Positions 11,931-22,835 are shown, numbered from the stretch's first letter. The stretch: DNA of 64,000 bases from Lepidostoma basale (GCA_022606425.2 JAHDVF020000001.1:310001-374000); one strand, 5' to 3'. The notes: a model not told the origin generated them from the sequence alone. Program-made: numbers and translations.

Positions 11931-12827
11931 AACTGAGTCTTGGGGCCATAAATGTCAATAGAGATAGGGATGGGAAGCGACCGTTATCGATTTTTTCGTC
12001 GATCGATATACGATACGATCGACTATAATGATTTTATATGATCTGTACGTTATGATATGTATGATGGGTCACTAATGATTGGTCTTTACCAATTGCAGTG
12101 CGTGTTTTTTTGTTGTTGTTGCTATATATATGTTAACAGCAATTAAATAAATACATTCGTGTGTCACCACTCGTTGCGCACTATGGATAATTTATTTTCT
12201 AACGTTGATTTGAAGAAATTACATGGCGATATTAGCCCTCAAACTCCAACAGTGATTCACAACGTATGCACGGCCGCGTTTATTTGTGGTGTGAGTAGAG
12301 CGACAGTGGACCGAATAAAGACTGAATTATTGCAATTAGGCAGGCCCTGTAAACCAAGAGCAAATTTTAAGAAACCAGAAACTTATAATAAATTTGGCAG
12401 AAGACACTGATGAAGAAGTCTCCGATCAGGATTGATACATTTTTTTGTAATATACGAGTAAACGGCTCTTTTAAGGGCCACAATATGATCTACTTTGTTT
12501 TTTATACTTAACTTTCTTTCTGTGTTTATAGACATACGGTATACAAATTTTAAAATTAAACAATTTTTCGGTTTTTACTGGTATTTAATTTAGTATCTGG
12601 TAGTCACTAATTTCATACTAATTTAAACGCACATAAAACCCATAAATAAAGATTAATATCAAAACTTTGTTAACTCGTTAAAGTTTATGAACAAGATACG
12701 ATAATAAACGTTACTTATCGATATATTTATTTTATTGTTACGCCCAACCCTAAACCGCTCCATAAGGCCCGTAAGTGCAAGCGAGATAGACATAGGGAAA
12801 TGATTTATGGCCCCAAGACTCAGTTCA
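11931..12827. mobile_element. nested TIR elements with a transposase-like fragment
   Basis: Outer inverted repeat ACTGAGTCTTGGGGCCATAA at 11931 is complemented near 12806-12827. Inside it, TAGGGATGGGAAGCG (about 11964) and the complement of CGCCCAACCCTA (about 12743) look like a second pair of ends. Target duplications are not clear for either pair. Confidence 0.5.
12159..12410 (+). pseudogene. short ORF with HTH-like segment, likely transposase remnant
   Basis: The 83-codon frame contains AAFICGVSRATVDRIKTELL, which looks like the recognition helix region of a helix-turn-helix such as occurs at the start of DDE transposases of ISL2EU or Harbinger type. It sits between inverted repeats, which supports a transposon origin. 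No catalytic domain follows. Confidence 0.4.
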
Positions 12828-12894
12828 TTCCGATTTTACTATAGTTCTTAATTGATTACCTCATGTTATTATTTTTAATGGTATACCTGCCTGT

Positions 12895-13095
12895 ACTGTT
12901 TAACACTGTTTTTTTCCCACTTTTGAGTTTATTTTTCTCGACATGTTTCGAAGGCTTACACGACAATGAAGGCTTACACGTTCTCCCGATGATGAAGGTG
13001 CCTTCGAAACATGTCGAGAAAAATAAACTCAAAAGTGGAAAAAAACAGTGTTTTAATTCATAAAAATTCGTCATTATGAAATTCCACAGTGTTCA
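12895..13095. repeat. P3 palindrome
   Basis: Arms are CCACTTTTGAGTTTATTTTT and its complement around a core with CGACATGTTTCGAAGG on the left and CCTTCGAAACATGTCG on the right. The right flank, AATTCCACAGTGTT and a poly-A-like run, is shared with the copy at 44520-44715. Confidence 0.8.
12981..13020 (+). ncRNA. hammerhead ribozyme-like motif (near-complete)
   Basis: Stem I is TTCTC (12981-12985) with GAGAA (13016-13020). The core CCGATGA (12986-12992) differs from CTGATGA only at U4. After one extra T, stem II is GAAGG (12994-12998) with CCTTC (13001-13005) around a 2-base loop. GAAA follows at 13006-13009. Stem III is the self-complementary ACATGT (13009-13014), and C13015 is the predicted cleavage base. 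The U4 change is expected to reduce activity. Confidence 0.65.
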
Positions 13096-13162
13096 CTCCT
13101 TACGTTTATCTAAAATTAAAAAAAAAAAAGATTCCTGTCTACCTACTTTTCTGGTTTATATT

Positions 13163-13950
13163 TCGTGTATCAAAGAGATCGAGGTTTGTTTGCTAAGAGT
13201 AAAATAAATTGTGCACTCAAAGTCATCGCAGCAAATAGAAATATATCCACTGAAGCAAATATGGCAGTACATATCGGAGTTCTAGTGCCAACTCTTATGT
13301 ATGGAAGTTATTCTTGGAGCTGGCAGTCCCCCACTCCCCCACAGTCCTTAGCCCCGTCCACTCTCAGATGTTCCTCAGCCAGGAAACCCCTCTTCTCCCA
13401 ACCCCTCGTCGACCCTCAATCTTACCCTCCAAGATCAGATGTTATAGTGCGTACTTTTCGCCTCTCAGGACATGGCCCGAGTAGGACACCTTACGGACTT
13501 TGATGTTGCTCAGCAACTCTCTGTCAACTCTGGCTCTATGGAGAACGTTTGTGTTGCTGACCATGTCAGTCCAGGAGATGCGTAACATCCTTCGGTGTAT
13601 CCACATCTCAAAGGCCTCCAATTGGTTCATAACATTGACTTTAAGGATCCATGATGATTTATACATATGGAATAAATGGATGAGAAAAGAATAGTTTAAA
13701 AGTTGTATACAAGAAATGTGAATGGAAAAAGAAGCCGAGGACAGCCGGCAGGTAAATATGGCAGGACCAAAAATCAATTACTAAAAGGCGGCTGCATTTA
13801 TGTCGGAAAAATCGACAAGCCTGCATGTTACGATGTATGAATATACGAGTAGATAAATTGTAAGAGGTATGTCTGGAAAGAGCATTGTGGCGGTCCATCC
13901 TCTCTGCAACCTACCCCTCCGGAGAAACGGCGTGATGGTTAGTTAGTTAG
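13163..13950 (+). pseudogene. LINE A copy interrupted by other sequence
   Basis: Upstream part 13163-13320 has MAVHIGVLVPTLMYGSY, matching the LINE A segment seen best at 58017. The 3' part 13655-13950 ends GGAGAAACGGCGTGATGGTT and TTAGT repeats. Between them are a C-rich block (13320-13440) of unknown origin and a LINE B fragment in the opposite orientation. Confidence 0.7.
13440..13690 (-). pseudogene. LINE B fragment
   Basis: The - strand frame MNQLEAFEMWIHRRMLRISW followed by TDMVSNTNVLHR is the typical region just after the reverse transcriptase of non-LTR elements. It resembles 60400-60480 (RLEAFEMWTYR). Confidence 0.7.
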
Positions 13951-14529
13951 TAAACATACTCACTCTCGCTGAATACTTTGTACTGTAGGTATATAAAGTA
14001 TATTATTACTATTCTAGCCTGTCGATCCGCTCGATGCGGGGCACGTTTGAATTTTAACTAGCAAAATACAAATTAATATGCTAGTCATCGGCTGACGCCT
14101 TTTGCTCACTCGCTGACAGATTCCAAAGCGTTCGCGTCCGTGCCATTTTACAAGCTTTTCAACTTGCTTATTATGAACGTTGTTAGGTACGTACCTTATT
14201 TAAGTTATTAATTCAAAAGCGTTCGTTATAACCTACTACATAAACAAATATTAATTCATTACGTGTTTTCGAGTGTTGAAAACTCATTTATCAACTTTCG
14301 ATTACGACGAGTTGAAAACTGAATGTCGATTTTAATTTTTTTTTGTGAACATCATCATTATTATGATTAATGCATGTTCCCGCCCTTTTGAAGAACCTTT
14401 TGAATCTGGATATTTTTATAATACTACTTCTGGCAACTGGATTCTTAAGTCATAAGATGTCTCAATCTCTGTATGATGTTAGATACTTCTTAAATAAGCA
14501 TTTTTAAAGATAATAATGTTTTTACGAGT
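13951..14529. other. no gene recognised
   Basis: Mixed composition with no domain, repeat or RNA gene recognised. Confidence 0.35.
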
Positions 14530-14635
14530 ATGTATCACAATATTATTTTGATTTATTATTGTAACACCTGATGATGTCACCATAGGTTGACGAAACAGCT
14601 GTCGCGAAAAATAAAAATAAAATTGTGATACACAA
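14530..14635. repeat. P1 palindrome with retained CTGATGA
   Basis: Outer arms TGTATCACAAT and its complement. Core: CTGATGA (14568-14574), an extra T, then stem II GTCA/TGAC continuing as ACC/GGT with one bulge, GAAA (14592-14595), ACAGCTGT (14595-14602) and C14603. Stem I beside the core pairs at only two of four positions. Confidence 0.7.
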
Positions 14636-14684
14636 AAACAGAGTTTTATATAAGTTAATAGTTTATAATCATAGTATTTATTAT

Positions 14685-14850
14685 TTCTTGAACAATGATG
14701 TAAAACTCCATATTAAATAATTGATACGAATGAAAACGTCAGTTTTCTAGAAGTTTTATTATATTTTATGGGAATGACATGTTTCGCCCTTCTAAGGCAT
14801 TATCAAAATTTAGAAAACTGACGTTTTCATTCGTATTAATTATATAATCG
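14685..14850. repeat. P2 palindrome, short form
   Basis: Left arm runs from TTTCTTGAACAATGATGTAA through GGGAATGACATGTTTCGCCC to the centre. The right arm keeps only the outer part, AGAAAACTGACGTTTTCATT. Its longer relative is at 31818-32140. Confidence 0.75.
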
Positions 14851-15022
14851 TAGTGTTTCGGCCAAAACAATGGAATATTTAATTATTAAATATAATTCAC
14901 CGTAAAATTTCATTCAACAATTTTTTTTTTAGATTAAATTGAGAAGTTAACACTGTAGAATTCTATAATGATGACTTTTATATGTTTTAAATACTGTTTT
15001 TTATAAATATTTTTATGAATTA

Positions 15023-15095
15023 AAATACTGTTTTTTTTTTCACTTTTCTAATTAACTAACAGTTAGTTGGTTAGAAAAGTGATAAAAAAACAGTA
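15023..15095. repeat. short palindrome
   Basis: CACTTTTCTAATTAACTAAC is followed directly by the diverged complement GTTAGTTGGTTAGAAAAGTG, flanked by T and A runs. It could form a hairpin of about 30 bp. No ribozyme-like core is seen. Confidence 0.6.
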
Positions 15096-15562
15096 CAATA
15101 AAAAAATCGACTAATTATTTATTTTATTTTCATATTTGAGTTTTGTAAAAATTTTGAGAAACCAGCGTACGTATATCCTTGACTTTAAAAAGATTATGTA
15201 AGTTTGAATTATGGCTTGTTTAAGTAGTATTTTTTTTTTGTTTTACTCGTTTTAATGAACTAAAAACTAAATGAAAGTGCACATTAAATTAAATTAATGT
15301 ACATATTTCTCTAACGACTTTTGTGTAAGACTCAACTAAGTAGTTAGAAGTTCTTTAGAAACGCGAATTATTCACTTAGCAAAATACTTGATGGTCATTA
15401 AAAACACTCAGCTTTTGCCCGCGTTAGATTAATGAACTGAGCGCCGTAATAACTATCATTATTTTTGTTCGAATTGTTTAGTTTTTTACTGATTATTATT
15501 GATGTATCCAACTGACCTAGATACCTGTTTTTTTTAAACGCCTCTAAATATATTGTAACTAA

Positions 15563-16040
15563 GACGACCTTCGTGGCCGAGTGGTAAGTGCATTGACTGC
15601 CGCCCCGAAGGTTCCGGGTTCGATTCCCGGCGAGGGCAGTGTGATTAATAATAATAATAATAATATTCTAACTTTTAAAGCGCCGTTTTTGTGATGTAAT
15701 CACCTCAAGGGCGCATTAAGACGTGTTTTAAATCAAAATCTAAATTTTCGCGATCGGTTAAAAAGAGTATAGTAGAACAAAGTATAAATGTTTAAATTGG
15801 GTATGAAATATGAAAAATATGGGTTTTCAGTTTAGATCTGAAATCTGTCGGATCATTTATGCATCTGAGGTGTGAAGGGAGATTGTCACACTGTCTTTGG
15901 TCTGGTGTAGAATTCACGTGACAATAAAAATGGCGATAGATTAGCTACCTATCACATGTCACGAGAATCACAATGATTACATCGATTTGGCTCATGCTGT
16001 CATGATGTAAAGAGCGATTCAACCAAATAAAAATAAAAAT
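15563..16040 (+). mobile_element. SINE A copy with full tRNA head and an internal insertion
   Basis: The head at 15564-15640 has an A-box-like GTGGCCGAGTGG and a B-box GGGTTCGATTCCC. The body is interrupted at about 15647-15884 by a foreign segment that starts with AAT repeats and contains AAGCGCCGTTTTTGTGATGT. The body then resumes at ATTGTCACACTGTCTTTGGT and ends in the variant 3' end with AT-rich tail. A functional tRNA is ruled out by the attached SINE body and the many sister copies. Confidence 0.85.
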
Positions 16041-16409
16041 AATAAGTACCTTTGTATTATATATATTTACAAGATGCTCTGGTACCTACTTTTTGTAAGG
16101 GTGGTTTTAAATGGCGAAATATACTACCTGCAGCCACTTAATATCATTTTTTATACATCCCGGTGAGCAAAATCATTCTGCTCTTGGTGATGGTGGTAGA
16201 AATAGCATTTTTTATTGGCAGTGGGGTGGAGCTGTATATTATACATAATATTCAAATGTTTTTAAATCTTAATGCATTTGATATGCTGAAAGTGGTTTGT
16301 GTATTATCCAAATGATCCGTTAGAATGCTTATTTAATTTGTGTAAAGTAAAGTTCATTTAGATAGTTTGAACACGTGGAAATAATGAATGATAAATAAAC
16401 CATATATTC

Positions 16410-16850
16410 TCTTCTCAGTCGTATTCCTCATGATTGAGGGTCGTGTCCATCCTGTTAACCATTGAGCATGGCACGCCATGCGCTCCTGTCACCAGTCAGT
16501 ATCCAAGCTGCAGCTAATGAGAGACCAGTCAGATCCCTGATTTGATCTGACCAGCGGCTCGGTGGTCGTCCCTGTGGTCGCCTTCCCTCCACTTTGCCCA
16601 TGATGATGAGCTTTTCGAGGTTGTCCTAATCTCTCCGGGCCAACATATTTCAGCACTCTCTGAGAACACATCCCCGAGAGTCTTGCCTTGATACACAGCT
16701 GGTTTGGTCTTCTTGCCGCCCAGGGTATACGCAGCATTCGACGCCAGCATCATATCTCGAAAGCATCAATTTTGGATCTCTGATGTTCGCATAGTCCAAG
16801 ACTCGCAACCATAAAGCATGTATTAACGTTATAAACAGGACAAGAAATAG
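16410..16850 (-). pseudogene. LINE E 3' fragment
   Basis: In shifting - strand frames: LRVLDYANIRDPKL, ECCVYPGRQEDQTSCVSRQ, then GRRPQGRPPSRWSDQIRDLT, typical of the C-terminal tail of a non-LTR ORF2. At least one frameshift near 16630-16650. Confidence 0.75.
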
Positions 16851-16918
16851 AGGCAGGCTGAGAAAATCGTGGCACGAGCACAATGAAATCGTTAAGGCGG
16901 CGTGAATGTTAGTTAGTT
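16851..16918 (+). mobile_element. LINE A 3' end, internally deleted
   Basis: RGRLRKSWHE-like coding sequence is joined directly to GGCGGCGTGAATGTTAGTTA. The usual 150 bases between these points are missing. Confidence 0.55.
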
Positions 16919-17632
16919 CGTTTTTTTAATGAGCTTAAATAGAAAGCGCTTTTTAAAACTAAAAATAAGCCCTGTTTTTGTGTTATGAATGTTATTTAAA
17001 ACATCATTACTGCATCAATACAGCTGTATAAGTAAGTTAACTTGAACATAAATTTATGATATTTTTTATTATTTCTTCACAGCAATACATATTAATCACA
17101 GGCCTGTCATAGGCATTATAATTTGATAGGTTAATTGCCTACAATGCCTGCTTTATAGCAGATATTGTCTAATTTCACAATAATCGCGCGGCATCTGTTA
17201 GTTGTACCGACTCGCTAATCCCACAATACACAGGTTGTCACCTACACATTAACATTGTTCCTAAAGTGTTTACCCTTGGTGTTTATTGGGATTTAGCACG
17301 ATCGATTTAGTGGAAAACGGTGTGATTGGTTAGTCATGTTGCGTGTCGGTTAAATGGTTCACAAATGGTGATATGTTTAATACGGCTTATCTCGGTTTAA
17401 CCCCCTCCAACCCGGGTAGGCGACCCAACCCGATCATTGTTAATTGTTTAATCGTCAAACATGACTCGTGTAATCACCTGTGATTTATATAATACGTTTT
17501 TGCGAATTAATTTTTTTCTCTCTCATACCACTTTCGTGATTTGTGGATTCGTTTAGTGAGATTTAATTTATCATCACCTCAATGCGCGTAATAAATGCGT
17601 CGGTCAACTTTAAAAACGAATCATAAATTATT
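16919..17632. other. no gene or element recognised
   Basis: Apparently unique sequence with no supportable coding signal. Confidence 0.35.
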
Positions 17633-17686
17633 ATTCTTCTGATTGTAAATCTTGCTATCTGTTTATGCAGGATATCAACTTTCATT
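17633..17686 (-). mobile_element. LINE C 3' end relic
   Basis: CTTCTGATTGTAAATCTTGC and GTTTATGCAGGATATCAACT match 1092-1146 closely in the same orientation. Confidence 0.6.
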
Positions 17687-17689
17687 TTT

Positions 17690-18250
17690 CTAAGGATCAA
17701 TTGTATCTCAATAGAGACGAATATAATATAATAATAATAAATTGGATAATTTATAAAGCGCCATTTTTATGAATTGCTCATCTCAAGGGCGCTGTAGATG
17801 ACAATTTACACGAAGATGTAAATTGTTTTTGGAAACAGAATATGGTGGTCGAGGCGTTTACAGGACTTATGACCTGTCATTGGTTGGGTTAAGCGATCGC
17901 TTTATGTAAACAACATTCCGCCCTTCTTACGACCACCACGTCTGACAAATTTTTGAAAGTTGCTTCTATGTTGAGACACAATTTACATTTTTTAGGTCAA
18001 TTTACACTAGCGCCATCTATTAAGAATATATGTAGGCATATACATCTTTCAAAAATTTGTCAGACGTGGTGGGCGTAAGCAGGGCGGAATGGGGAATGTT
18101 GTTAACATAAAGCGATCGCTTAACCCAACCAATGACAGGTCATAAGTCCTGTAAACGCCTCGACCACCATATTCTGTTTCCAAAAACAATTTACATATTC
18201 GTCTCTATTGAGATACAATTAATCCTTAAAAATGATTAACCCGCAATGGG
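17690..18250. repeat. large foldback element
   Basis: The left arm (AATTGTATCTCAATAGAGAC, then AATATGGTGGTCGAGGCG, then CCTGTCATTGGTTGGGTTAA) is complemented by the right arm at 18045-18230. A segment with AAGCGCCATTTTTATGAATT is inserted in the left arm; it resembles segments at 15665 and 46540. The palindromic CGATCG in AAGCGATCGCTT occurs in both arms. No coding capacity. Confidence 0.75.
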
Positions 18251-18309
18251 TAAAATCCAGTATTTATCTACAAGTATTTGCATACATTCAAAAAAACTAA
18301 TTTCTTTTT

Positions 18310-18460
18310 TCTCTTTTTTTTTCTTGTACACAACAGGTCGTTTGAACCCAATTACTGTAGCTATTATATTGATTCTCATGACATGTGATAGGTAGCCAAT
18401 CAATTATTTTCACGTGAATTCTACACCAGACCAAAGACAGTGTGACAATCACCTGTCAGA
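18310..18460 (-). mobile_element. SINE A copy with poly-A type 3' end
   Basis: On the - strand it ends AATTGGGTTCAAACGACCTG, TTGTGTAC, A-rich tail, as in the copy at 28059-28320 rather than the variant end at 3483. The tRNA head is missing. Confidence 0.75.
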
Positions 18461-18899
18461 ATAATAATTTCTTTCATTGTGTATGTTTCTCATACCCATA
18501 ACATATAAAGATGTACCAACGCCTGAAAAGTAAATCCTTAAGATTTCGGAATCAAACCATTTCTCACGAAATGGCACAATGATGTTCGCCAAAAAAATAT
18601 ATGTAGCACGTTATAATAAATGTTTTATTATTATTGTTACATTGCGAAAATGTTAAACGTGTTTTAGAATATGTGGAACAGCTCTTTCTGACACGAAGAC
18701 TTTTCGTTACGCGTTACATTATTACGGAGTGCACTTTTCTAAAACGTGATACGAATCATCTCAAATGATTTATTCGCGTGACCATACTCTGTATTTCGTT
18801 CTGTATAATGAAGCCATTCGTAATGTGGTATCCTTGTGGGGGCAAGATTATTGCATGTTAATTGGAACTGTTTTCGTCTTGTAAAATGGTGTTCAGTAA

Positions 18900-19395
18900 T
18901 TTTAATAACTGACTGACTAACTGACTAACCATCACGCCGTCTCCCCGAAAGGGTAGGCAAAAAGAATGGACTGCCACACTTTAATCGATGCGGCACTCCA
19001 TCCTTCTCTTTTCGCCATCGCGAGAGACGCGGTGTGATGGGTTGCGAACCTCATCGCCACCAAAAGGCATCTCCCGCGCACACTTCGATCGTTCAACGTC
19101 TACATAATAAATCTAAAACAAATTATCTGAAATATAAACAATGATATAAAACAAAATAACAAAGAAAAATAATTTAACACATATTGTTATTTTAGGTGGT
19201 GCACTTGTCGTCAGCTGAACGATCCGGACATTTGTGTTTATTTAATTTTTATTCCACGTTATCCACTGATTTTTTTAATTTACTGTAATTAGGCACTTAA
19301 AACAATCCAACACAAGCAAGAACTTAAAAATATCATTGAAGAATTTATTCAAATTGTCATTGGAACAAATGAAAAATTTATTTTTACACCTGTCA
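18900..19395 (-). mobile_element. NA1 element
   Basis: Best NA1 copy. The 3' end is GGGGAGACGGCGTGATGGTT plus TAGTCAGT-type repeats. The body matches 3984-4535 over nearly 500 bases up to the TTTGTTCCAATGACAATTTG segment. The B-box-like GAGGTTCGCAACCC is intact. Confidence 0.8.
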
Positions 19396-20160
19396 AAATT
19401 CTTTTTATAAACGAAAAAACTTATATAATTTTAACACCAAAACAGTAAAAACGTATTTTTTGTCACAAATAACTTTCATAAAGAGCGGCGATAATCAAAT
19501 TGGCCAAAACAATTTACTTATACACGAAATATCTCCAAATTGACGGGAGCACCATATGAACCAAACCAAATTTTCAAAATCAGAACCAATGTAATTTTAA
19601 TATCTTTTTTTTATTTGTTTATTTCCTTATTTTTTGTCTAAATCGTACAAAATGTATTATTATTATTTTACATTTCAAAATATAAATGAGCAATTTTTTA
19701 TTTTTATTTTCGTTTCTCTTACTCTCCTTATGAAGAGAGTTTCTTGTACAAAAGAGAGGGCTAAGCTTATATAACGCATGCATGTTTATTGTACGTATAT
19801 TTGTGTTATTTTGAACTCCATGTTAATTTTTTATATATTCGTCTTCAATATTTATTGTGTATTCACATTTAAATAAAATTGAACACTTTATTTTACTTTT
19901 CGCTCACATGTTTCTATTGTGACATCCTTTTTCGTTGTACTATTTAAAAAAAAATTATTTCCCCATATTTATTATTTAGTATTGAGGAAAACGTTAGTTA
20001 TTTAGAAGTTTTATTATGTAATATGGATGAGACTTGTTTCATCATGCTAGGTTATTATCCGCTTATATACTGGAGTTAGTAAAATAGATGAGATGTCTCA
20101 ATCTCTGTATGATGTTAGATACTTCTTAAATAATTTTTTTTTAAAGATAATAGTGTTTTT
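19396..20160. other. AT-rich interval with P7 and P2 relics
   Basis: On the - strand near 19905-19945, AAAGGATGTCACAATAGAAA and ACATGTGAGCGAAAAGT resemble P7. At 19985-20060, ACGTTAGTTATTTAGAAGTT and GACTTGTTTCATCATGCTAG resemble a P2 arm. No gene seen. Confidence 0.4.
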
Positions 20161-20385
20161 ATGTAACTAACTAACTAACCATCATGCCGTCTCTCCGAAA
20201 GGGTAGGCAGAAAAAATGGACTGTCACACTTTAACCGATGCGGCACTCCATTCTTCTCTTTTCGCTCCGCGGGAGACGCGGTGTGATGGGTTGCGAACCT
20301 CACCGCTACCAATAGGCATCTCTCGCGCACTTTGATCGTCCAACATCCACAAAATAAATCTAAAATACAATGATATAAAATAGAA
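20161..20385 (-). mobile_element. NA1 element, 5'-truncated
   Basis: The 3' end with TTAGT repeats and the GCGGGAGACGCGGTGTGATG region are present. The match stops about 225 bases from the tail. Confidence 0.75.
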
Positions 20386-20934
20386 TATGGTAATTAATCA
20401 AATCAAATCAGTTTATTTACTCAAAAGACATTACAAACAGTATAAATGTTTAAGGCATCTATTGGGTACAGGTAATATATTATATACTCTCCAGCATAAC
20501 GGAATATCTCGCCTCGTGAGGACTCCATATCACAGAACCACTTTCGAGTCTGCTCCGAACCAACGCGATGTATAGGACTCTGAGCACATTGGGATCTCTG
20601 AAATCTCTTAATCTATTTAAAATGTCCTAATTGTGCACTGTTAACAATAATTAAGAAATCAACCCGTAAAATTTGGAAAATGTGTTTGTTGTAAAATACA
20701 GTACAACTGCTTACGATTATTTTTTTATGCAATTAAGGGAATTAAAATAAATATTTTGTGTGACATTTTACATATCATTAGCTTTAATTATACCACCGTA
20801 CTTTGTGTTGGAAAGTTTTAATGGTTATTCCATAATAGTGTTTTTATAATTATGACTAAGCAAAAATGTTTACACAGTTAATGATCTTAAACATTAGAAA
20901 TATAATAATTCATTTACATAATATATGAGCATTA
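20386..20934. other. no gene recognised
   Basis: A 62-codon open frame (20387-20575) has no recognisable content. Confidence 0.35.
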
Positions 20935-21415
20935 GCAACGCGAACGGAGCAATAAATGTAATCATAAGAAGGATGAAAGTAGAAAAATGCAGTAGAAATT
21001 AGATGTTTTAGACGAATGTGTCGTTAGTTTTTATATGATGGTAAGATGGTTTGGACATATGGAAAAAATGATAAATGATTATCAGAGACTCGAATTTTTA
21101 GTATGTTTATGTCAAAAATAAATATTTTTATCTTCGTAGAACTAAACAAAATAATATATAAAAAAAAACTAAAGAAAATATATGTTAACAATGTAAACGG
21201 AACAATAAATAGAGGGAGACTGAGGAACACGTGGCACGATCAAATCAATCAAATATTAAATGTCGGCCACTTGAGAAGTCGTGGAAATCGACTTACGTAC
21301 ATGACATGTTGTATGAATTTTATGAAATCGAGATCAATATATCAGGAAAGAACAGTATGGTGGTCCATTCCTTCTATCTAACCCTTTGGGAAGACGACGT
21401 GATGGTTATTTGTTT
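20935..21415 (+). pseudogene. LINE A 3' fragment
   Basis: Decayed coding sequence: MVRWFGHMEKM-like, VNNVNGTINRGRLRNTWHDQ, INQILNVGHLRSRGNR, then the 3' end with GACGACGTGATGGTTATTTG. Several frame changes. Confidence 0.75.
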
Positions 21416-21529
21416 GTAGTACCAACCGGTAATCGACATGCGTGCATGACATGATGTATGATTTTTGAGGAAGCGAGAGATGTACGAGTATATTAGGAAA
21501 AAAAATACTTTTATTTTTTGTTTCTTGAA

Positions 21530-21860
21530 CAATTATGTAAAACTCCATATTAAATAATTAATATGAATGAAAAGCATGTCTTCTAGGAGTTTTATTATAT
21601 TTTTTGGTGGAACGACATGTTTCACCTTTCTAAGGCATTATCAAATGTATCAAATGTCATTTGACAATGTCTTAGAAAGTCGAAACATGTCATTACATCT
21701 AAAATATAATAAAACTCTTAGAAGACAGACGTTTTCATTCATATTAAATGGCATTTTGTTAGTTTGTTATATTTCCCTAGCATGACGAAACATGTCGCTC
21801 CCATAAAATGTAATGAAACTTCTTTCAAACGGATGTTTTCATTATTATTAAATACTCAAT
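21530..21860. repeat. P2 palindrome
   Basis: Left arm CATGTCTTCTAGGAGTTTTA and ACGACATGTTTCACCTTTCT; right arm TAGAAAGTCGAAACATGTCA and CTCTTAGAAGACAGACGTTT. A third partial arm follows at 21780-21850 (GACGAAACATGTCGCTCCCA). Confidence 0.7.
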
Positions 21861-22204
21861 ACATACGTACGTTAATTTAACATTCTACATCGGTGCGGGT
21901 GTAATGGGTTCTGTAGAGAAAGACGTTTGGTATGTAATGTTTTGCAGATCCGCGAATCCATACGGTTGGAATGAACGTAATTATATACTTAGTATGAAAC
22001 ATGCGAATGTGGGTAGCCTGCTCAGAGGCCTTAGTTTATAGCTACAATCTATTCTCTTATTAAGTATAAAACCAGTCAATTTGACACACAACATTATTAT
22101 TATGTTCTCCGCGTGAACATTTAAAATTAAATCACGTTAAATGAATTTTAAATCCGGGGTTCAGTTTTTTTTAAACGTATAATTGCATTCCAACTTTTTA
22201 AATA

Positions 22205-22688
22205 CCATCAACATATATTTTATATTGAAGCGAAGCATGGAACTGGCAAAAGAAGGATGAAAGTAGAATAAATGCAGTAGAAATGAGATCTCTTAGACGA
22301 ATATGTAGATACTCGGTGTATGATAGTGTCGAATGAAAATATAATAAGTGAATGCGGTGCGAATGATGGTGTTATGATCAAAATAATGAAAGGATCATTA
22401 AAATGGTTTAGACACATGGAAAGAATGAATGAAGAAATAATGGTAAAAAAATTATATGTTAACGACGTAAATGGAACTAGAAATATAGGAAGATCGAGGA
22501 AAAAGTGACACGATCAAATAAATCAAATATTGAATGTCGGCCACGCGATGAGTCAGAGAAATCGACGCGCGTACATGACACGATGTATGAATGTTGAGGA
22601 AGCGAAAGAAATATGTCAGGAAATAAATGTGTAGCAGTCCATTCTTTCTGCCTACCCCTTCGGGGAAACGGCGTGTTGGTTAGTTAGT
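22205..22688 (+). pseudogene. LINE A 3' fragment
   Basis: Encodes MRSLRRICRYSVYDS-like, MKGSLKWFRHMERMNEEIMV, LYVNDVNGTRNIGRSRKK, stop, then the LINE A 3' end GGGGAAACGGCGTGTTGGTT and TTAGT repeats. Close to the copy at 57980-58515. Confidence 0.8.
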
Positions 22689-22729
22689 TTAGTTATATAA
22701 TTAAAATTATATCATATGTTGTTGGTAAC

Positions 22730-22835
22730 ACACGATGATCCTAACATCGGCTGGTGAAACAGCTGTAGCGACACTAAAATAGCGAATAATAAAAATTGTG
22801 ACATTATAACTGTTATAAATTTTAACAGTTCAAAT
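22730..22835. repeat. P1 palindrome relic
   Basis: GAAACAGCTGTAGCGACA at 22756 with the core mutated to ACGATGA. The outer TATAACTGTTATAAATTTTA segment is shared with 6322-6515. Confidence 0.6.

Noticed and set aside
15564..15640. tRNA-like sequence with A and B boxes
   Set aside because: It is continuous with the SINE A body, and sister copies carry the same head, so it is a SINE promoter and not a tRNA gene.
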